A model generated the notes under the pieces. The model worked only from the letters and a program-made list of their open reading frames with translations. It searched no databases and had not been told where the DNA came from. Below are positions 23,777 to 31,950 of a stretch of DNA of 47,052 nt, in pieces (within the stretch, counting starts at the first letter, position 1; each line of letters starts with the position of its first letter). Source of the DNA: Methanomassiliicoccales archaeon. GTDB taxonomy: Archaea > Thermoplasmatota > Thermoplasmata > Methanomassiliicoccales > UBA472. Position numbers and translations under genes: made by a program. The DNA is taken from assembly GCA_028682915.1 (NCBI GenBank), contig JAJRAN010000071.1:1-47052 (forward strand), read 5' to 3'.

Positions 23777-24304
23777 TCATGCCTCCGATCCCGTGATGGC
23801 GAGCTTGCGCTTGCCGAACTTGTCCTCGAACTGGTTCAGCGAGGTCTTTATCGACTTCAGCTCCAGGTCCGCCTCGGGCTTGTTCTCCGCTTCCAGAGCG
23901 GTGCGGAGCCTCTCCACCCCCCAGGACATGGCGTTGATGTCGTTGATCATTCCCGCGTCATACTCATAGAGCCGGTTGAGCTCCGGCTCCTTGACCTTCA
24001 GGTCGGCGGCGATACCCGAGTATCCTACGTCGGCATGCTGGACCGCTCCCTCGACCTTCTTGTAATTGTTGATCAGCCTTCCGATGGAATCCAGCTGGGG
24101 AGAGGTGAAGTCCTTCACCAAGGAGCGGCAGTCCTCTAGACCCCTCCTTTGCATGCCAAGCTGCTTGGCTATCTGCGCCCGGAGCATGCGATCCGAATCC
24201 CTCAGGTCCTCTCGAATGCGATACCCACGGAAGCCTGGGACGAAAGTCTGAATCGTCTTCAACAGCCCCCGGTCTTCCTCCACCCGTTTCCTAATGTCTG
24301 CCAT
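23777..24304 (-). CDS. Helical coiled-coil protein, first gene of the SPFH operon
   Basis: A 175-residue, all-helical protein with no clear family. It begins MADIRKRVEEDRGLLKTI and contains long amphipathic stretches such as DCRSLVKDFTSPQLDSIGRL and SWGVERLRTALEAENKPEAD. In bacterial operons of this kind the first position is held by PspA, also a helical protein, but I see no convincing PspA signature, so equivalence is only positional. The SPFH gene follows after 4 bases. A G-poor upstream region (24305-24491) separates it from the divergent homoserine dehydrogenase gene. Confidence 0.72.
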   Translation of the reverse strand: MADIRKRVEEDRGLLKTIQTFVPGFRGYRIREDLRDSDRMLRAQIAKQLGMQRRGLEDCRSLVKDFTSPQLDSIGRLINNYKKVEGAVQHADVGYSGIAADLKVKEPELNRLYEYDAGMINDINAMSWGVERLRTALEAENKPEADLELKSIKTSLNQFEDKFGKRKLAITGSEA

Positions 24305-24449
24305 TGTTGGTCCTCCCGACCTTAGCGGAAATAATTCAATCTCTCGCTCTTAAAATTATGCCCAGCCAGGAGTCCCCCTCTCGACAACTTGTTGCGCTGG
24401 AGACAGTTAACAAGGGCTAGTCGAGCATGCCATAGCAAAAGGAAATTCC

Positions 24450-24458
24450 TTATATATC
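24450..24458 (+). promoter_or_regulatory. TATA box of homoserine dehydrogenase
   Basis: TTATATATC lies 34-42 bases before the GTG at 24492, placing the transcript start near 24478 with a short leader. Confidence 0.6.
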
Positions 24459-24491
24459 CACCAGCAATTCGCATCCAGGCTGGGTGTTACG

Positions 24492-25517
24492 GTGGACCGG
24501 AAGAGAATCGCACTAGTAGGATATGGCAATGTGGGCAAGGCGCTGGTGGACATGCTTGCCCAGGTCGACCCCGAGGGCAAGAGGTTCGTCTTCTCAGGGA
24601 TATGCTCTAGGTCCATCGGCGTCGCCAACCTCAGGGACCTTGCCCCGGAGAAGGTGGAGAAGAAGCTCAAGGCGAACAAGGGGGACACCAGAGCCTATAA
24701 CCCGGAAGAGAGGGTGCGCGAGGTGAAGACCTACCTCAAGGAGGGCGACTACGACATCCTGGTGGAGGCGACCTCGGCCGACTACGACACCGGGGAGCCT
24801 GCCCGGTCTTTCATCCTCACCGCGCTGGACCGGGGGATCGATGTCGTCACCTGCAACAAGGGCCCCATCGCCCTCTACCTCAACGAACTCAAGGAGGCCG
24901 CCTCACGGGCCAACGCGTCGCTCATGTTCGAGAGCACGGTCATGGACGGGACGCCAGTCTTCTCGCTCTTCAAGAGCCTGCCGCCGGTGAAGCTGAAGAA
25001 GATAAGGGGGGTTTTCAACTCCACCACCGGGATAATCATAGATAACATGAGGGAAGGGAAGAACTTCGAGCAGGGGATGAAGAGGGCCAAGGCCATCGGG
25101 ATGACGGAGACGGACCCGGTCAACGACCTGAGCGGAATGGACGCGGCCGCCAAGCTGGTGATCCTCTGCACCGCCCTGGCTGGTCACGGCATCAAGCTCC
25201 CCGACGTCAAGCGGGAGCAGATCACGGAGGACTCGCTCAAGAGGCTCGTGGCCAAGGTCAAGGACGACAAATGCGTCCGCATAAGGCAGGTGGCCACCGC
25301 CGACTTCGAGAAGAAGGAGTTCAAGGTCGGGCTCGAGGTGCTCAAGCCGGAGGACATGCTCTTCTCCTGCTCGGGGGCATCGAACGCGGCGATCTTCTCC
25401 ATGGACCTGTTCGGGGAGATGGTGATCGCCGAGAGGGACCCGACCCTGAGGGAGACGGCCTTCGGGATCTACTCCGACATCGTGGACCTATATTCCAAGG
25501 ATACTTGCTACTACTGA
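24492..25517 (+). CDS. hom: Homoserine dehydrogenase
   Basis: Reduces aspartate semialdehyde to homoserine with NAD(P)H, the branch point to threonine and methionine. The 341-residue protein has the dinucleotide motif VGYGNVGKAL (GxGxxG at 10-15), TCNKGPIA, FESTVMDGTPVFSL, the substrate loop FNSTTGIIIDNM, and the catalytic aspartate/lysine segment DLSGMDAAAKLVIL. It has no C-terminal ACT domain, so threonine feedback through that domain is unlikely. It starts with GTG. A secreted/membrane protein gene follows after 9 bases. Confidence 0.95.
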   Translation: MDRKRIALVGYGNVGKALVDMLAQVDPEGKRFVFSGICSRSIGVANLRDLAPEKVEKKLKANKGDTRAYNPEERVREVKTYLKEGDYDILVEATSADYDTGEPARSFILTALDRGIDVVTCNKGPIALYLNELKEAASRANASLMFESTVMDGTPVFSLFKSLPPVKLKKIRGVFNSTTGIIIDNMREGKNFEQGMKRAKAIGMTETDPVNDLSGMDAAAKLVILCTALAGHGIKLPDVKREQITEDSLKRLVAKVKDDKCVRIRQVATADFEKKEFKVGLEVLKPEDMLFSCSGASNAAIFSMDLFGEMVIAERDPTLRETAFGIYSDIVDLYSKDTCYY

Positions 25518-25526
25518 GGTGCCTAG

Positions 25527-26537
25527 GTGCGCAAGATAGCTTGGCTGTCACCGCTTCTTCTAATGGCGATATTGCTCGTCGCCTCCTCGCCGGCCGCGGC
25601 GCACTCACCGCTCTTCCCCGTGGAGAACCATTCCATCGACACCGCGATGGCGATCGATGATCCGGCCAAGTCCATCGCCATCTACCATGAATTAGAGAGC
25701 GAGGAGGCTGCCTATTACGAGCTCCAGATGAAGGCGGGGGAACGAATCTTCTTGCAAACCCTGATACCGGTCTCACCGCAGCAGGGCTTCATTCCGGGCC
25801 TTGCGCTGCTCCTGCCCGGCGTTGGATCGAATGGCACCCTGCCATCGTTCGTGGAGGTGCCCTCAGGCTATCACACCCTGGTGGCACCAGGGGATGCGAA
25901 TGCCGAGGGGGAGCTCGAGCCGTTCACGCCCGGGCCCATATTCATCTTGGCGGAGATCGACGTGGTGGCGCCGGTCGACGGCACCTACTATGGGGTGGTC
26001 TTTTCCAACGACCAAGGCGGCAACTATGCCATCGCCATCGGTTACCTCGAGGCCTTCACGGCCGAGGAAATCCTGTCCTTGCCGGTTGACCTTCTCACCA
26101 TCTACCAATGGGAAGGGCAAGCGCTGTGGCAAGCCCTTCTCCCCTATGTTCTCGTTTTCGCCATAGGTTTGTTGCTGGCATACTATGGCCATAGGAGGAT
26201 GGGGAAGCCAGACACATGGGTAAAATGGCTGGCTGTGATCTCCTCGCTGGCGTTCTTGGGTTCGACCGCGAGCGTGCTCTTCCAATTGGCCTTCTCATTC
26301 ACCAGGGTACCTGTGTCTTCCACAATGGTACTCAGCCTGCTCTTCGCGCTTGCCTACCTCATAATGGGACTGGTGGTAGGGCGATTCGCATTCCAACGCA
26401 AGGAACTGAGCCTGCGCGTCCGAATCGTCTTCGTAGCCATCGCCATCATCGGTCTGAGCATGTGGGGAGGTTTCTACATCGGACCGATACTAGCATTGGT
26501 CGTCGCCTTCGCCCCACCTTATAGAGGGAAAAAGTGA
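25527..26537 (+). CDS. Secreted-domain membrane protein, hypothetical
   Basis: A 336-residue protein with a Sec signal peptide (MRKIAWLSPLLLMAILLVAS, cleavage probably after AAA at about 25), an extracytoplasmic beta-sandwich-like region (about 30-195; ELQMKAGERIFLQTLIP, YHTLVAPGDANAEG, VAPVDGTYYGVVFSNDQG) and four to five C-terminal transmembrane helices. No family is recognised. The start is GTG with GAGGTG 6 bases upstream. It follows homoserine dehydrogenase by 9 bases, probably by transcription only. A T8 tract ends the unit. Confidence 0.72.
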   Translation: MRKIAWLSPLLLMAILLVASSPAAAHSPLFPVENHSIDTAMAIDDPAKSIAIYHELESEEAAYYELQMKAGERIFLQTLIPVSPQQGFIPGLALLLPGVGSNGTLPSFVEVPSGYHTLVAPGDANAEGELEPFTPGPIFILAEIDVVAPVDGTYYGVVFSNDQGGNYAIAIGYLEAFTAEEILSLPVDLLTIYQWEGQALWQALLPYVLVFAIGLLLAYYGHRRMGKPDTWVKWLAVISSLAFLGSTASVLFQLAFSFTRVPVSSTMVLSLLFALAYLIMGLVVGRFAFQRKELSLRVRIVFVAIAIIGLSMWGGFYIGPILALVVAFAPPYRGKK

Positions 26538-26540
26538 AAG

Positions 26541-26570
26541 CCGACTCGGTGCGGCGGTCCATTTTTTTTC
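26541..26570 (+). terminator. Terminator with T8 tract
   Basis: Four bases after the stop at 26537 the sequence forms a short GC-rich stem (CCGACTCGG and GCGGCGG) followed by TTTTTTTT at 26562-26569. Oligo(T) tracts of this kind are sufficient for termination by archaeal RNA polymerase. Confidence 0.6.
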
Positions 26571-26629
26571 TTTGCCGGTGGAAAGGCCCTTGCTTTCGCA
26601 AAGCACTTATGCACGTTCCGACATTCCAC

Positions 26630-26758
26630 GGCCTAACGTGCTTTTGCACGTAAAGGGATTCGACGACCCTCCTTGGAGGGCCGGATAGGAGGAGATAAAC
26701 CCAGAAAGGGGTGAGCCGCCGACCTCTTGGAAAGCGCTCAAACCCTTTCCCCTTTTAT
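26630..26758 (+). ncRNA. Possible structured non-coding RNA or long structured leader
   Basis: The 297-base gap 26538-26834 contains no gene but is unusually structured. ACGTGC-TTTT-GCACGT at 26635-26650 is a perfect hairpin. AAAGGG (26652-26657) can pair with CCCTTT (26743-26748) and close a domain containing CCCTC-CTTG-GAGGG (26667-26680) and ACCC-AGAAAG-GGGT (26699-26712). The domain ends in TTTCCCCTTTT, a terminator-like tract. A weak TATA-like CACTTATGC is at about 26604. I could not match it to RNase P, SRP, or any riboswitch family I know. It may be an independent RNA or a leader for the DUF255 gene 77 bases downstream. Confidence 0.35.
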
Positions 26759-26834
26759 CATGTGCCATATCCCTCTTTCTACCACCCTCAATCGACTTTC
26801 ACCATAGGAATTATGATGGGGGGCTTCCCTAGCG

Positions 26835-28709
26835 ATGTGGAGTGAGCCTTTGACGCGAACTGCCAACCATCTTGCCGGAGAGCGCAGCCTTTACCTACGT
26901 CAGCATGCACGGAACCCCGTGGATTGGTATCCATGGGGGGAGGAGGCGTTGGCCAAGGCCAAGCTGGAGGACAAGCCGCTCTTCATCTCCATCGGATACT
27001 CGGCCTGCCACTGGTGCCACGTGATGGCCAGGGAATCGTTCGAGGACGACTACGTCGCCTCGCTCCTGAACCGAGGCTTCGTTCCCATAAAGGTGGACCG
27101 GGAGGAGCGCCCCGACCTCGACGGCATCTACATGTCCGCCTGCCAGATGATCTCAGGTGGTGGGGGATGGCCTTTGACCATCGTCGCCACTCCAGAGGGC
27201 AGGCCCTTCTTCGCCGGGACCTATTTCAGCAAGGGGGGGAGCCCGGGCGCGCCTGGCCTCATGGACGTCCTGCAACAGCTGGAATCGAAATGGAAATTGG
27301 AGCGGGGCGAGGTCCTTGGAGCGGCGGACGAGATCACCAAGGCGCTGAAGGAATTCGCATCGTTCCGGGAGCCAGCCAAACTCTCGCCCGACGCCCTGGC
27401 CGTCTGTTTCAAGCAACTTCAATCCAGCTTCGACGAGCGGAACGGAGGTTTCGAGATCGCGCCCAAGTTCCCTTCGCCGCACCGGCTCGTCTTCCTGATG
27501 CGCTACCGTGACCTGAGCGGCGACGAGGGGGCGATGCGGATGGCCGTCGCCACCCTTAGGAGCATGCAATCCAGCGGCCTTTTCGATCACGTGGGCTTCG
27601 GCTTCCACAGGTATTCGACGGACGCCCGATGGCTGCTCCCTCATTTCGAGAAGATGCTATACGACCAGGGAACGATGCTGCTCGCATATTCGGAAGCCTT
27701 CGCCAGGACGAAGGACGATGACCTGAAGGAGACGGCCTTGCGGACCGCCGCTTACGTCGGGAGGGAGTTGACCTCCCCCTACGGCGCGTTCTACTCCGCG
27801 GAGAGCGCGGAGAGCGAGGGAGAGGAAGGCAAGTTCTACGTCTGGAGCAAGGACGAGATCGTCTCCACCCTTGCGCTCGAAGACTTGCAACTGTTCATGG
27901 AAGCTTTCGACATACAGGAGGAGGGTAACTTCCGGGACGAGGCCAGCCGGCGCAGGACAGGGAAGAACGTCCTCCACCTGGCCAAGGATGCGGGGCAGCT
28001 CGCCGCGAGCAGGGGGATGGATGAGGCGGAGGTCCGATCGTCGTTGCAACGCTCCCTAGCCAAGCTCTATGAGGTCAGGGAGCTCCGCCCACGCCCGGAG
28101 AAGGACGACAAGGTCCTGACCGATTGGAACGGGCTGATGGTGGCCGCCTTCTCCCGCGCGTCAGTTCTCCTATGGGACAAGTCCTTGGCGGCGTCGGCGC
28201 GCCGAGCGGCCGACTTCCTGCTTTCGGAGATGCGCACCGGCTCGGGGCTCATGCACCGGTTCGTGGACGGGAAGGTGGGCATCGACGGGTTCATCGACGA
28301 CTATGCCTTCACGACCTGGGGCATGGTGGAGCTCCACCGCGCCATCGGCCTGCCGCGTTATCTCGATGCCGCCATTGGCCTTGCGGACGAGATGGTCGAA
28401 CGATTCTGGGACAAGGACCAGGGAGGCTTCTTCTTCACCTCGGACCGGGCTGAGGGGCTGATAGCCAGGAGGATGGAGGGGTACGACGGCGCCGTCCCTT
28501 CCGGCAACTCCGTCGCAGCCAATGTCCTGCTGGACCTCGCGAGGCTCGCGGGAAGGCCCGACCTGAAGGAGCGCTCTGACGCGATAGTCAAGGCCTTCGC
28601 CGGGGACATCAACGCCAACCCCATGGCCCACGCCCACATGCTGCAGCAACTCATGGATGCCAGGGACCCGATGCCGGCGACCAAGGAAGAGAAGGAGGGC
28701 GCCGCGTGA
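26835..28709 (+). CDS. DUF255 thioredoxin-like protein (YyaL / SPATA20 family)
   Basis: A 624-residue protein with an N-terminal thioredoxin-fold DUF255 domain (about 10-170) and a C-terminal six-hairpin glycosidase-like helical barrel. The family start [20 protein letters not shown] is followed by [20 protein letters not shown], where C58-H-W-C61 is the thioredoxin-like redox pair, and [20 protein letters not shown]. The family is widespread; its reaction is not settled. Length is close to that of other members. The next gene overlaps its stop (GTGA). Confidence 0.93.
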   Translation: MWSEPLTRTANHLAGERSLYLRQHARNPVDWYPWGEEALAKAKLEDKPLFISIGYSACHWCHVMARESFEDDYVASLLNRGFVPIKVDREERPDLDGIYMSACQMISGGGGWPLTIVATPEGRPFFAGTYFSKGGSPGAPGLMDVLQQLESKWKLERGEVLGAADEITKALKEFASFREPAKLSPDALAVCFKQLQSSFDERNGGFEIAPKFPSPHRLVFLMRYRDLSGDEGAMRMAVATLRSMQSSGLFDHVGFGFHRYSTDARWLLPHFEKMLYDQGTMLLAYSEAFARTKDDDLKETALRTAAYVGRELTSPYGAFYSAESAESEGEEGKFYVWSKDEIVSTLALEDLQLFMEAFDIQEEGNFRDEASRRRTGKNVLHLAKDAGQLAASRGMDEAEVRSSLQRSLAKLYEVRELRPRPEKDDKVLTDWNGLMVAAFSRASVLLWDKSLAASARRAADFLLSEMRTGSGLMHRFVDGKVGIDGFIDDYAFTTWGMVELHRAIGLPRYLDAAIGLADEMVERFWDKDQGGFFFTSDRAEGLIARRMEGYDGAVPSGNSVAANVLLDLARLAGRPDLKERSDAIVKAFAGDINANPMAHAHMLQQLMDARDPMPATKEEKEGAA

Positions 28710-29443
28710 AACGCTGGTACCTCACCCTGGCCATCGTCCTGGTGGTGCTTTCCGCATTGACCTACACCCTGCACTACCTGGTGTTCGAGGACCTGCACCA
28801 CATCCTTATCTTTGCCTTGGGGGACCTGGCCTTCGTCTTCATCGAGGTGCTCCTGGTCACCCTCATCATCCATGAGCTCCTGGAACGGAGGGAGAGGATG
28901 GTGAGGCTGAGCAAGCTCAACATGGTCATCGGGGCTTTCTACAGCGAGGTGGGAATGGAACTCATCAAGATGATAAACGGGATGCAATGCGAGCCGGAGT
29001 CCGCCTGCCGGGACGTGAAGGTTGGCAAGGCCTGGACGCACAAGGACTTCGCTGAGACCATCGAGAGGCTGAGATCGAGGAAGGGCGTGGTCAAGGTGGA
29101 GCCCAACGGACTGAGGGAGATGAGGGATTTCCTTTCCAAGAGGAGGGACTTCCTTCTGCGCCTGATGGAGAACCCCAACCTACTTGAGCACGAGCGCTTC
29201 ACCGAGCTATTGCTGGCGGTATTCCACATAACGGACGAGCTCGTCGCCCGCGAGGACTTCGACAGGCTCCCGGCCACCGACCTGGCGCACCTGGGAGGAG
29301 ACGCGCAGCGCGCCTATAGCCGCCTGATAGTGGAATGGGTCCTCTACCTAGAGTATCTGCAGAAGGCCTATCCCTACCTGTTCTCCTTGGCCATCAGGGA
29401 GAACCCCTTGGACGCGGCTGCCAGCCCGGTGGTCATCGATTAG
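28706..29443 (+). CDS. Two-helix membrane protein with large cytosolic helical domain
   Basis: A 245-residue protein with two N-terminal transmembrane helices ([20 protein letters not shown] and [20 protein letters not shown]) and a soluble, mainly helical domain of about 180 residues ([53 protein letters not shown]). I do not recognise a family with a known role. It starts with GTG overlapping the preceding TGA, so it is translationally coupled to the DUF255 protein; this pairing may be functional. It converges on the DUF4443 gene with a four-base overlap of stop codons. Confidence 0.75.
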   Translation: MKRWYLTLAIVLVVLSALTYTLHYLVFEDLHHILIFALGDLAFVFIEVLLVTLIIHELLERRERMVRLSKLNMVIGAFYSEVGMELIKMINGMQCEPESACRDVKVGKAWTHKDFAETIERLRSRKGVVKVEPNGLREMRDFLSKRRDFLLRLMENPNLLEHERFTELLLAVFHITDELVAREDFDRLPATDLAHLGGDAQRAYSRLIVEWVLYLEYLQKAYPYLFSLAIRENPLDAAASPVVID

Positions 29444-30024
29444 AGCAGCGCGAAGGCCGCCGCCAAGGCGCCGTCCTCGGCCCGGTCGTACTCCTCGGCC
29501 GCGCCCACGATTACGATGTCCCCGTCGCTGGGCGCGAACAGCTTGCGCAGTCTCCTCGCTATCTCCGGCTTCTCCTTGTCCAGATGGTAATCGGGAGGCA
29601 CCATCATCTTGCCTCCCTTGAGGACGATGGTGGTGGCGCCGTCGGCCCCGGCCTTGATGGCGGCGTCCCGCTGCTCTATCCCCAGCGAGATCCCCTCCGC
29701 CCGGCCCTTGACGAGCACGGCCACGTTCCTCTCGGCGATGGAGATGCCCGAGGGCTCGAGCCGCTCCATGCGGATGGGGATGCTGCGCAGGAACTCCTGG
29801 CCCTTGGATGATATCTTGATCCCGGTCTGCTTGACGTCGACGTATCCCTTCTCGCGGAGGAACTCCACTATGGTGCGCATGGATCCCTCCCCGACGTTGA
29901 TGGCGTCGGCGAGTTGCTTCCGGCCCCTCCGCCTGGCATCGGAAAGGAGGAGGAGGGTCCGGTACACGTGATAGTCGGCGAACCGGTGCACCGGACCGTA
30001 TTTCGGGAGGTCGAGGAGCTTCAT
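29440..30024 (-). CDS. Winged-helix protein with DUF4443 domain
   Basis: A 194-residue archaeal regulator-like protein. Residues 1-85 form a winged helix (FADYHVYRTLLLLSDARRRG, then KQLADAINVGEGSMRTIVEF and KGYVDVKQTGIKISSKGQEF), and the C-terminal half is a DUF4443-like alpha/beta domain (SIAERNVAVLVKGRAEG then GATTIVLKGGKMMVPPD), which may bind a small ligand. Target unknown. It lies 4 bases downstream of the methionine adenosyltransferase gene on the same strand and is likely co-transcribed with it, so a link to methionine or SAM is possible but unproven. Confidence 0.8.
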   Translation of the reverse strand: MKLLDLPKYGPVHRFADYHVYRTLLLLSDARRRGRKQLADAINVGEGSMRTIVEFLREKGYVDVKQTGIKISSKGQEFLRSIPIRMERLEPSGISIAERNVAVLVKGRAEGISLGIEQRDAAIKAGADGATTIVLKGGKMMVPPDYHLDKEKPEIARRLRKLFAPSDGDIVIVGAAEEYDRAEDGALAAAFALL

Positions 30025-30028
30025 CGAC

Positions 30029-31225
30029 CTAGAATGTGTTTACCTCTCCATTAACTATCTTCTTCGTGACCACGTCGATGTTCTCCAACCAGTTGTCGGC
30101 GATGTTCCTGGCCTCCTTCTCCCACTTCTTGAAGTTGGCGCCAGGGGACGGCAGTATCTGGATCGAGCAGGTCTGCGGGTTGTTGATGGGCTTGCCGATC
30201 TGCGAGAGGATGCGCACCTCGACCTCCTGCAGCTCCGAGCCCGCGGCCTTGGCGATGTCCTCGGCGATGAACTTCGAGAGGATGTTGTAGAGCTTGCCCA
30301 CGTGGGTTATCGGGTTCTTGCCCGCAGAGGCCTCCATGCTCATCGGCCGGTAAGGCGTGATCAGACCATTGCAGCGGTTGCCGCGGCCGACGGAGCCGTC
30401 GTCCCCGTTCTCCATGCTCAATCCCGTGACCGTCAGGTAATAGACGTTCCGCTTGTAGTCGTCAGCGGTGTTGACGTCCACCTTGATGTTGAAGTCGGTC
30501 TGCTTGCAGGCGAAGTCCGTGATCTTGCTCTTCATTTCTTCAATCGTGCTGACGTAGTGGTCCTTGTCGGGGATGTAGCGGTCCACCATGGCGCAGGCCA
30601 CGGTCAGGTTGATGGTGTCGCCCATGCGCGAGGCCATGACCTTGACGTCCTCCCCCGACTCCTTGATACGGCGCTTCATGGGCCCGTTGATGTAATGCTC
30701 CGTCTCCAGGACGACGCGCTCGGTCTGGGTATAGGGAGCGTAGCCGACCCCGAAGGAGGTGTCGTTGGACAGGTGCCTCTTGCTGTCGTAGACAGCGGTG
30801 AGGTCCACGGACCCCTTGCCTATCTTGCAGTCCAACATGACGTTGGTGCACATGTCCAGATTGGGGAAGTGGGACTTTAGGTAGTCATGGGCGGCCTGGA
30901 CCGCCACCGTTCGATAGGGGAGGCGTTCCCCGTTGACGTCGGTCGTTGCCCTGCCCACTAGAAGGATATAAACCGGCTCCAGTATGTCCCCGCCTCCGAA
31001 CTTGGGGGCGGACTGGCCGCCGACAATCTGCGTCTCATCGGTATTGTGGTGCAGCACCTTGCCATAGCGCTCTATGTACATCTTGCACAGCGCGCGGGAC
31101 ACGCTCTCCGAAAGCCCGTCCGCGATGCTGTCTGGGTGGCCGATGCCTTTCCTTTCCACTAGCTCGACCTGCTGCTTCTCTACCGGTGTGTACTCGATCT
31201 TCTCGACAATTATGTTCTTTGCCAT
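30029..31225 (-). CDS. mat: Archaeal-type S-adenosylmethionine synthetase
   Basis: Makes S-adenosylmethionine from ATP and methionine. The 398-residue protein belongs to the archaeal MAT family: [60 protein letters not shown] and [20 protein letters not shown] are all present. The frame extends 14 codons upstream to 31267, but AGGTGA 10 bases before the ATG at 31223-31225 and the family N-terminus support this start. The leader contains a strong hairpin (31263-31284). It is divergent from an HTH-CBS regulator. Confidence 0.96.
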   Translation of the reverse strand: MAKNIIVEKIEYTPVEKQQVELVERKGIGHPDSIADGLSESVSRALCKMYIERYGKVLHHNTDETQIVGGQSAPKFGGGDILEPVYILLVGRATTDVNGERLPYRTVAVQAAHDYLKSHFPNLDMCTNVMLDCKIGKGSVDLTAVYDSKRHLSNDTSFGVGYAPYTQTERVVLETEHYINGPMKRRIKESGEDVKVMASRMGDTINLTVACAMVDRYIPDKDHYVSTIEEMKSKITDFACKQTDFNIKVDVNTADDYKRNVYYLTVTGLSMENGDDGSVGRGNRCNGLITPYRPMSMEASAGKNPITHVGKLYNILSKFIAEDIAKAAGSELQEVEVRILSQIGKPINNPQTCSIQILPSPGANFKKWEKEARNIADNWLENIDVVTKKIVNGEVNTF

Positions 31226-31262
31226 TTGTTGGTCACCTTTGTATGCCAAGCACTGAATGCTC

Positions 31263-31284
31263 GCCACCTGCGATAGCGGGTGGC
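31263..31284 (-). promoter_or_regulatory. Hairpin in the leader of the SAM synthetase mRNA
   Basis: On the minus strand GCCACCCGC-TATC-GCAGGTGGC folds into a stem of nine positions (one C-A mismatch) with a four-base loop. It lies between the predicted transcript start (near 31290) and the ATG at 31225. It could affect translation or mRNA stability. No known SAM riboswitch consensus was recognised. Confidence 0.45.
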
Positions 31285-31313
31285 CTTTGTGTTGGGGTTC
31301 GAAAAGATTCCTA

Positions 31314-31322
31314 GGATATATA
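31314..31322 (-). promoter_or_regulatory. TATA box of the SAM synthetase gene
   Basis: The plus strand reads GATATATAC and the minus strand GTATATATC, placing transcription start near 31290 and giving a leader of about 65 nt. It lies 14 bases from the palindrome at 31336-31355. Confidence 0.6.
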
Positions 31323-31335
31323 CCTGATTGAATAA

Positions 31336-31355
31336 ATTATTCATATATGAATAAT
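31336..31355. promoter_or_regulatory. 20-bp perfect palindrome, probable operator of the HTH-CBS regulator
   Basis: ATTATTCATATATGAATAAT is a perfect palindrome of 20 bases lying between the divergent SAM synthetase and HTH-CBS genes. It overlaps or follows the regulator's TATA-like AATAAATT (31331-31338) and ends 14 bases before its ATG at 31369. A symmetrical site of this size fits a dimeric HTH protein. The site is very AT-rich, so it may also contribute to promoter function. Confidence 0.65.
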
Positions 31356-31368
31356 GAATTACGGGTCG

Positions 31369-31932
31369 ATGCGCTTCCCAGAGGTCACGGAGATAAAGAC
31401 CATGCGCAAGGCCTTGGACCTCACCCAGAACGAGCTCTCTAGGCTCAGCGGGGTCTCGCAGAGCACCATCGCCAAGCTGGAGAACGCCAGCATCAATGGA
31501 TCCTACGAGACGGTGGTCCGTCTTTTCAAGGCCTTGGAGGAGGAGGCCGACCGCAGGCGGGCGGGGAAGAAGGCAATCGACGTGGCCTCGAAGGAGATCG
31601 TCTCCATCCAGGCCTCGACCAAGGTAAAGCACGCCACCGAGATAATGCGCCAGTCCGGCTATTCCCAATTGCCGGTCTTCGACGACGAGCGACCGGTGGG
31701 GAGCATCAGCGAGTACGGCATCCTCGCCCTGCTGAGGGACGGCACCAGCATGGAGAAGGCGGGGGAGAGGGTGGTCCGCACGATAATGAGCGAGTCCTTC
31801 CCCTTGGTCAACGAGGACACGCCCTTGGAGACCGTCACCTCCTTGCTTTCCACCTCCAGCGCGGTGCTGGTAGGCAAGAAGGGCAAGGTAACTGGCATCA
31901 TAACCTCATCAGACGTCCTCAAGCTGTTCTGA
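31369..31932 (+). CDS. HTH-XRE regulator with paired CBS domains
   Basis: A 187-residue transcription regulator. Residues 1-60 are an XRE-type helix-turn-helix (MRFPEVTEIKTMRKALDLTQ, then NELSRLSGVSQSTIAKLENA), followed by two CBS domains (about 75-130: STKVKHATEIMRQSGYSQLP; about 135-187: VNEDTPLETVTSLLSTSSAV, GIITSSDVLKLF). CBS pairs bind adenosine-containing ligands, including SAM in some archaeal proteins. It matches COG3620. An ATG at 31354 is in frame, but it lies inside the palindrome/promoter; the family begins at MRFP, so 31369 with a leaderless mRNA is preferred. It is divergent from SAM synthetase. Confidence 0.9.
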   Translation: MRFPEVTEIKTMRKALDLTQNELSRLSGVSQSTIAKLENASINGSYETVVRLFKALEEEADRRRAGKKAIDVASKEIVSIQASTKVKHATEIMRQSGYSQLPVFDDERPVGSISEYGILALLRDGTSMEKAGERVVRTIMSESFPLVNEDTPLETVTSLLSTSSAVLVGKKGKVTGIITSSDVLKLF

Positions 31933-31950
31933 TCCTTCCGGTCGGATGAG

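Noticed and set aside
26630-26758. RNase P RNA, SRP RNA, tRNA or known riboswitch
   Set aside because: No conserved core of any of these could be found; TTCGA at 26659 does not sit in a T arm.
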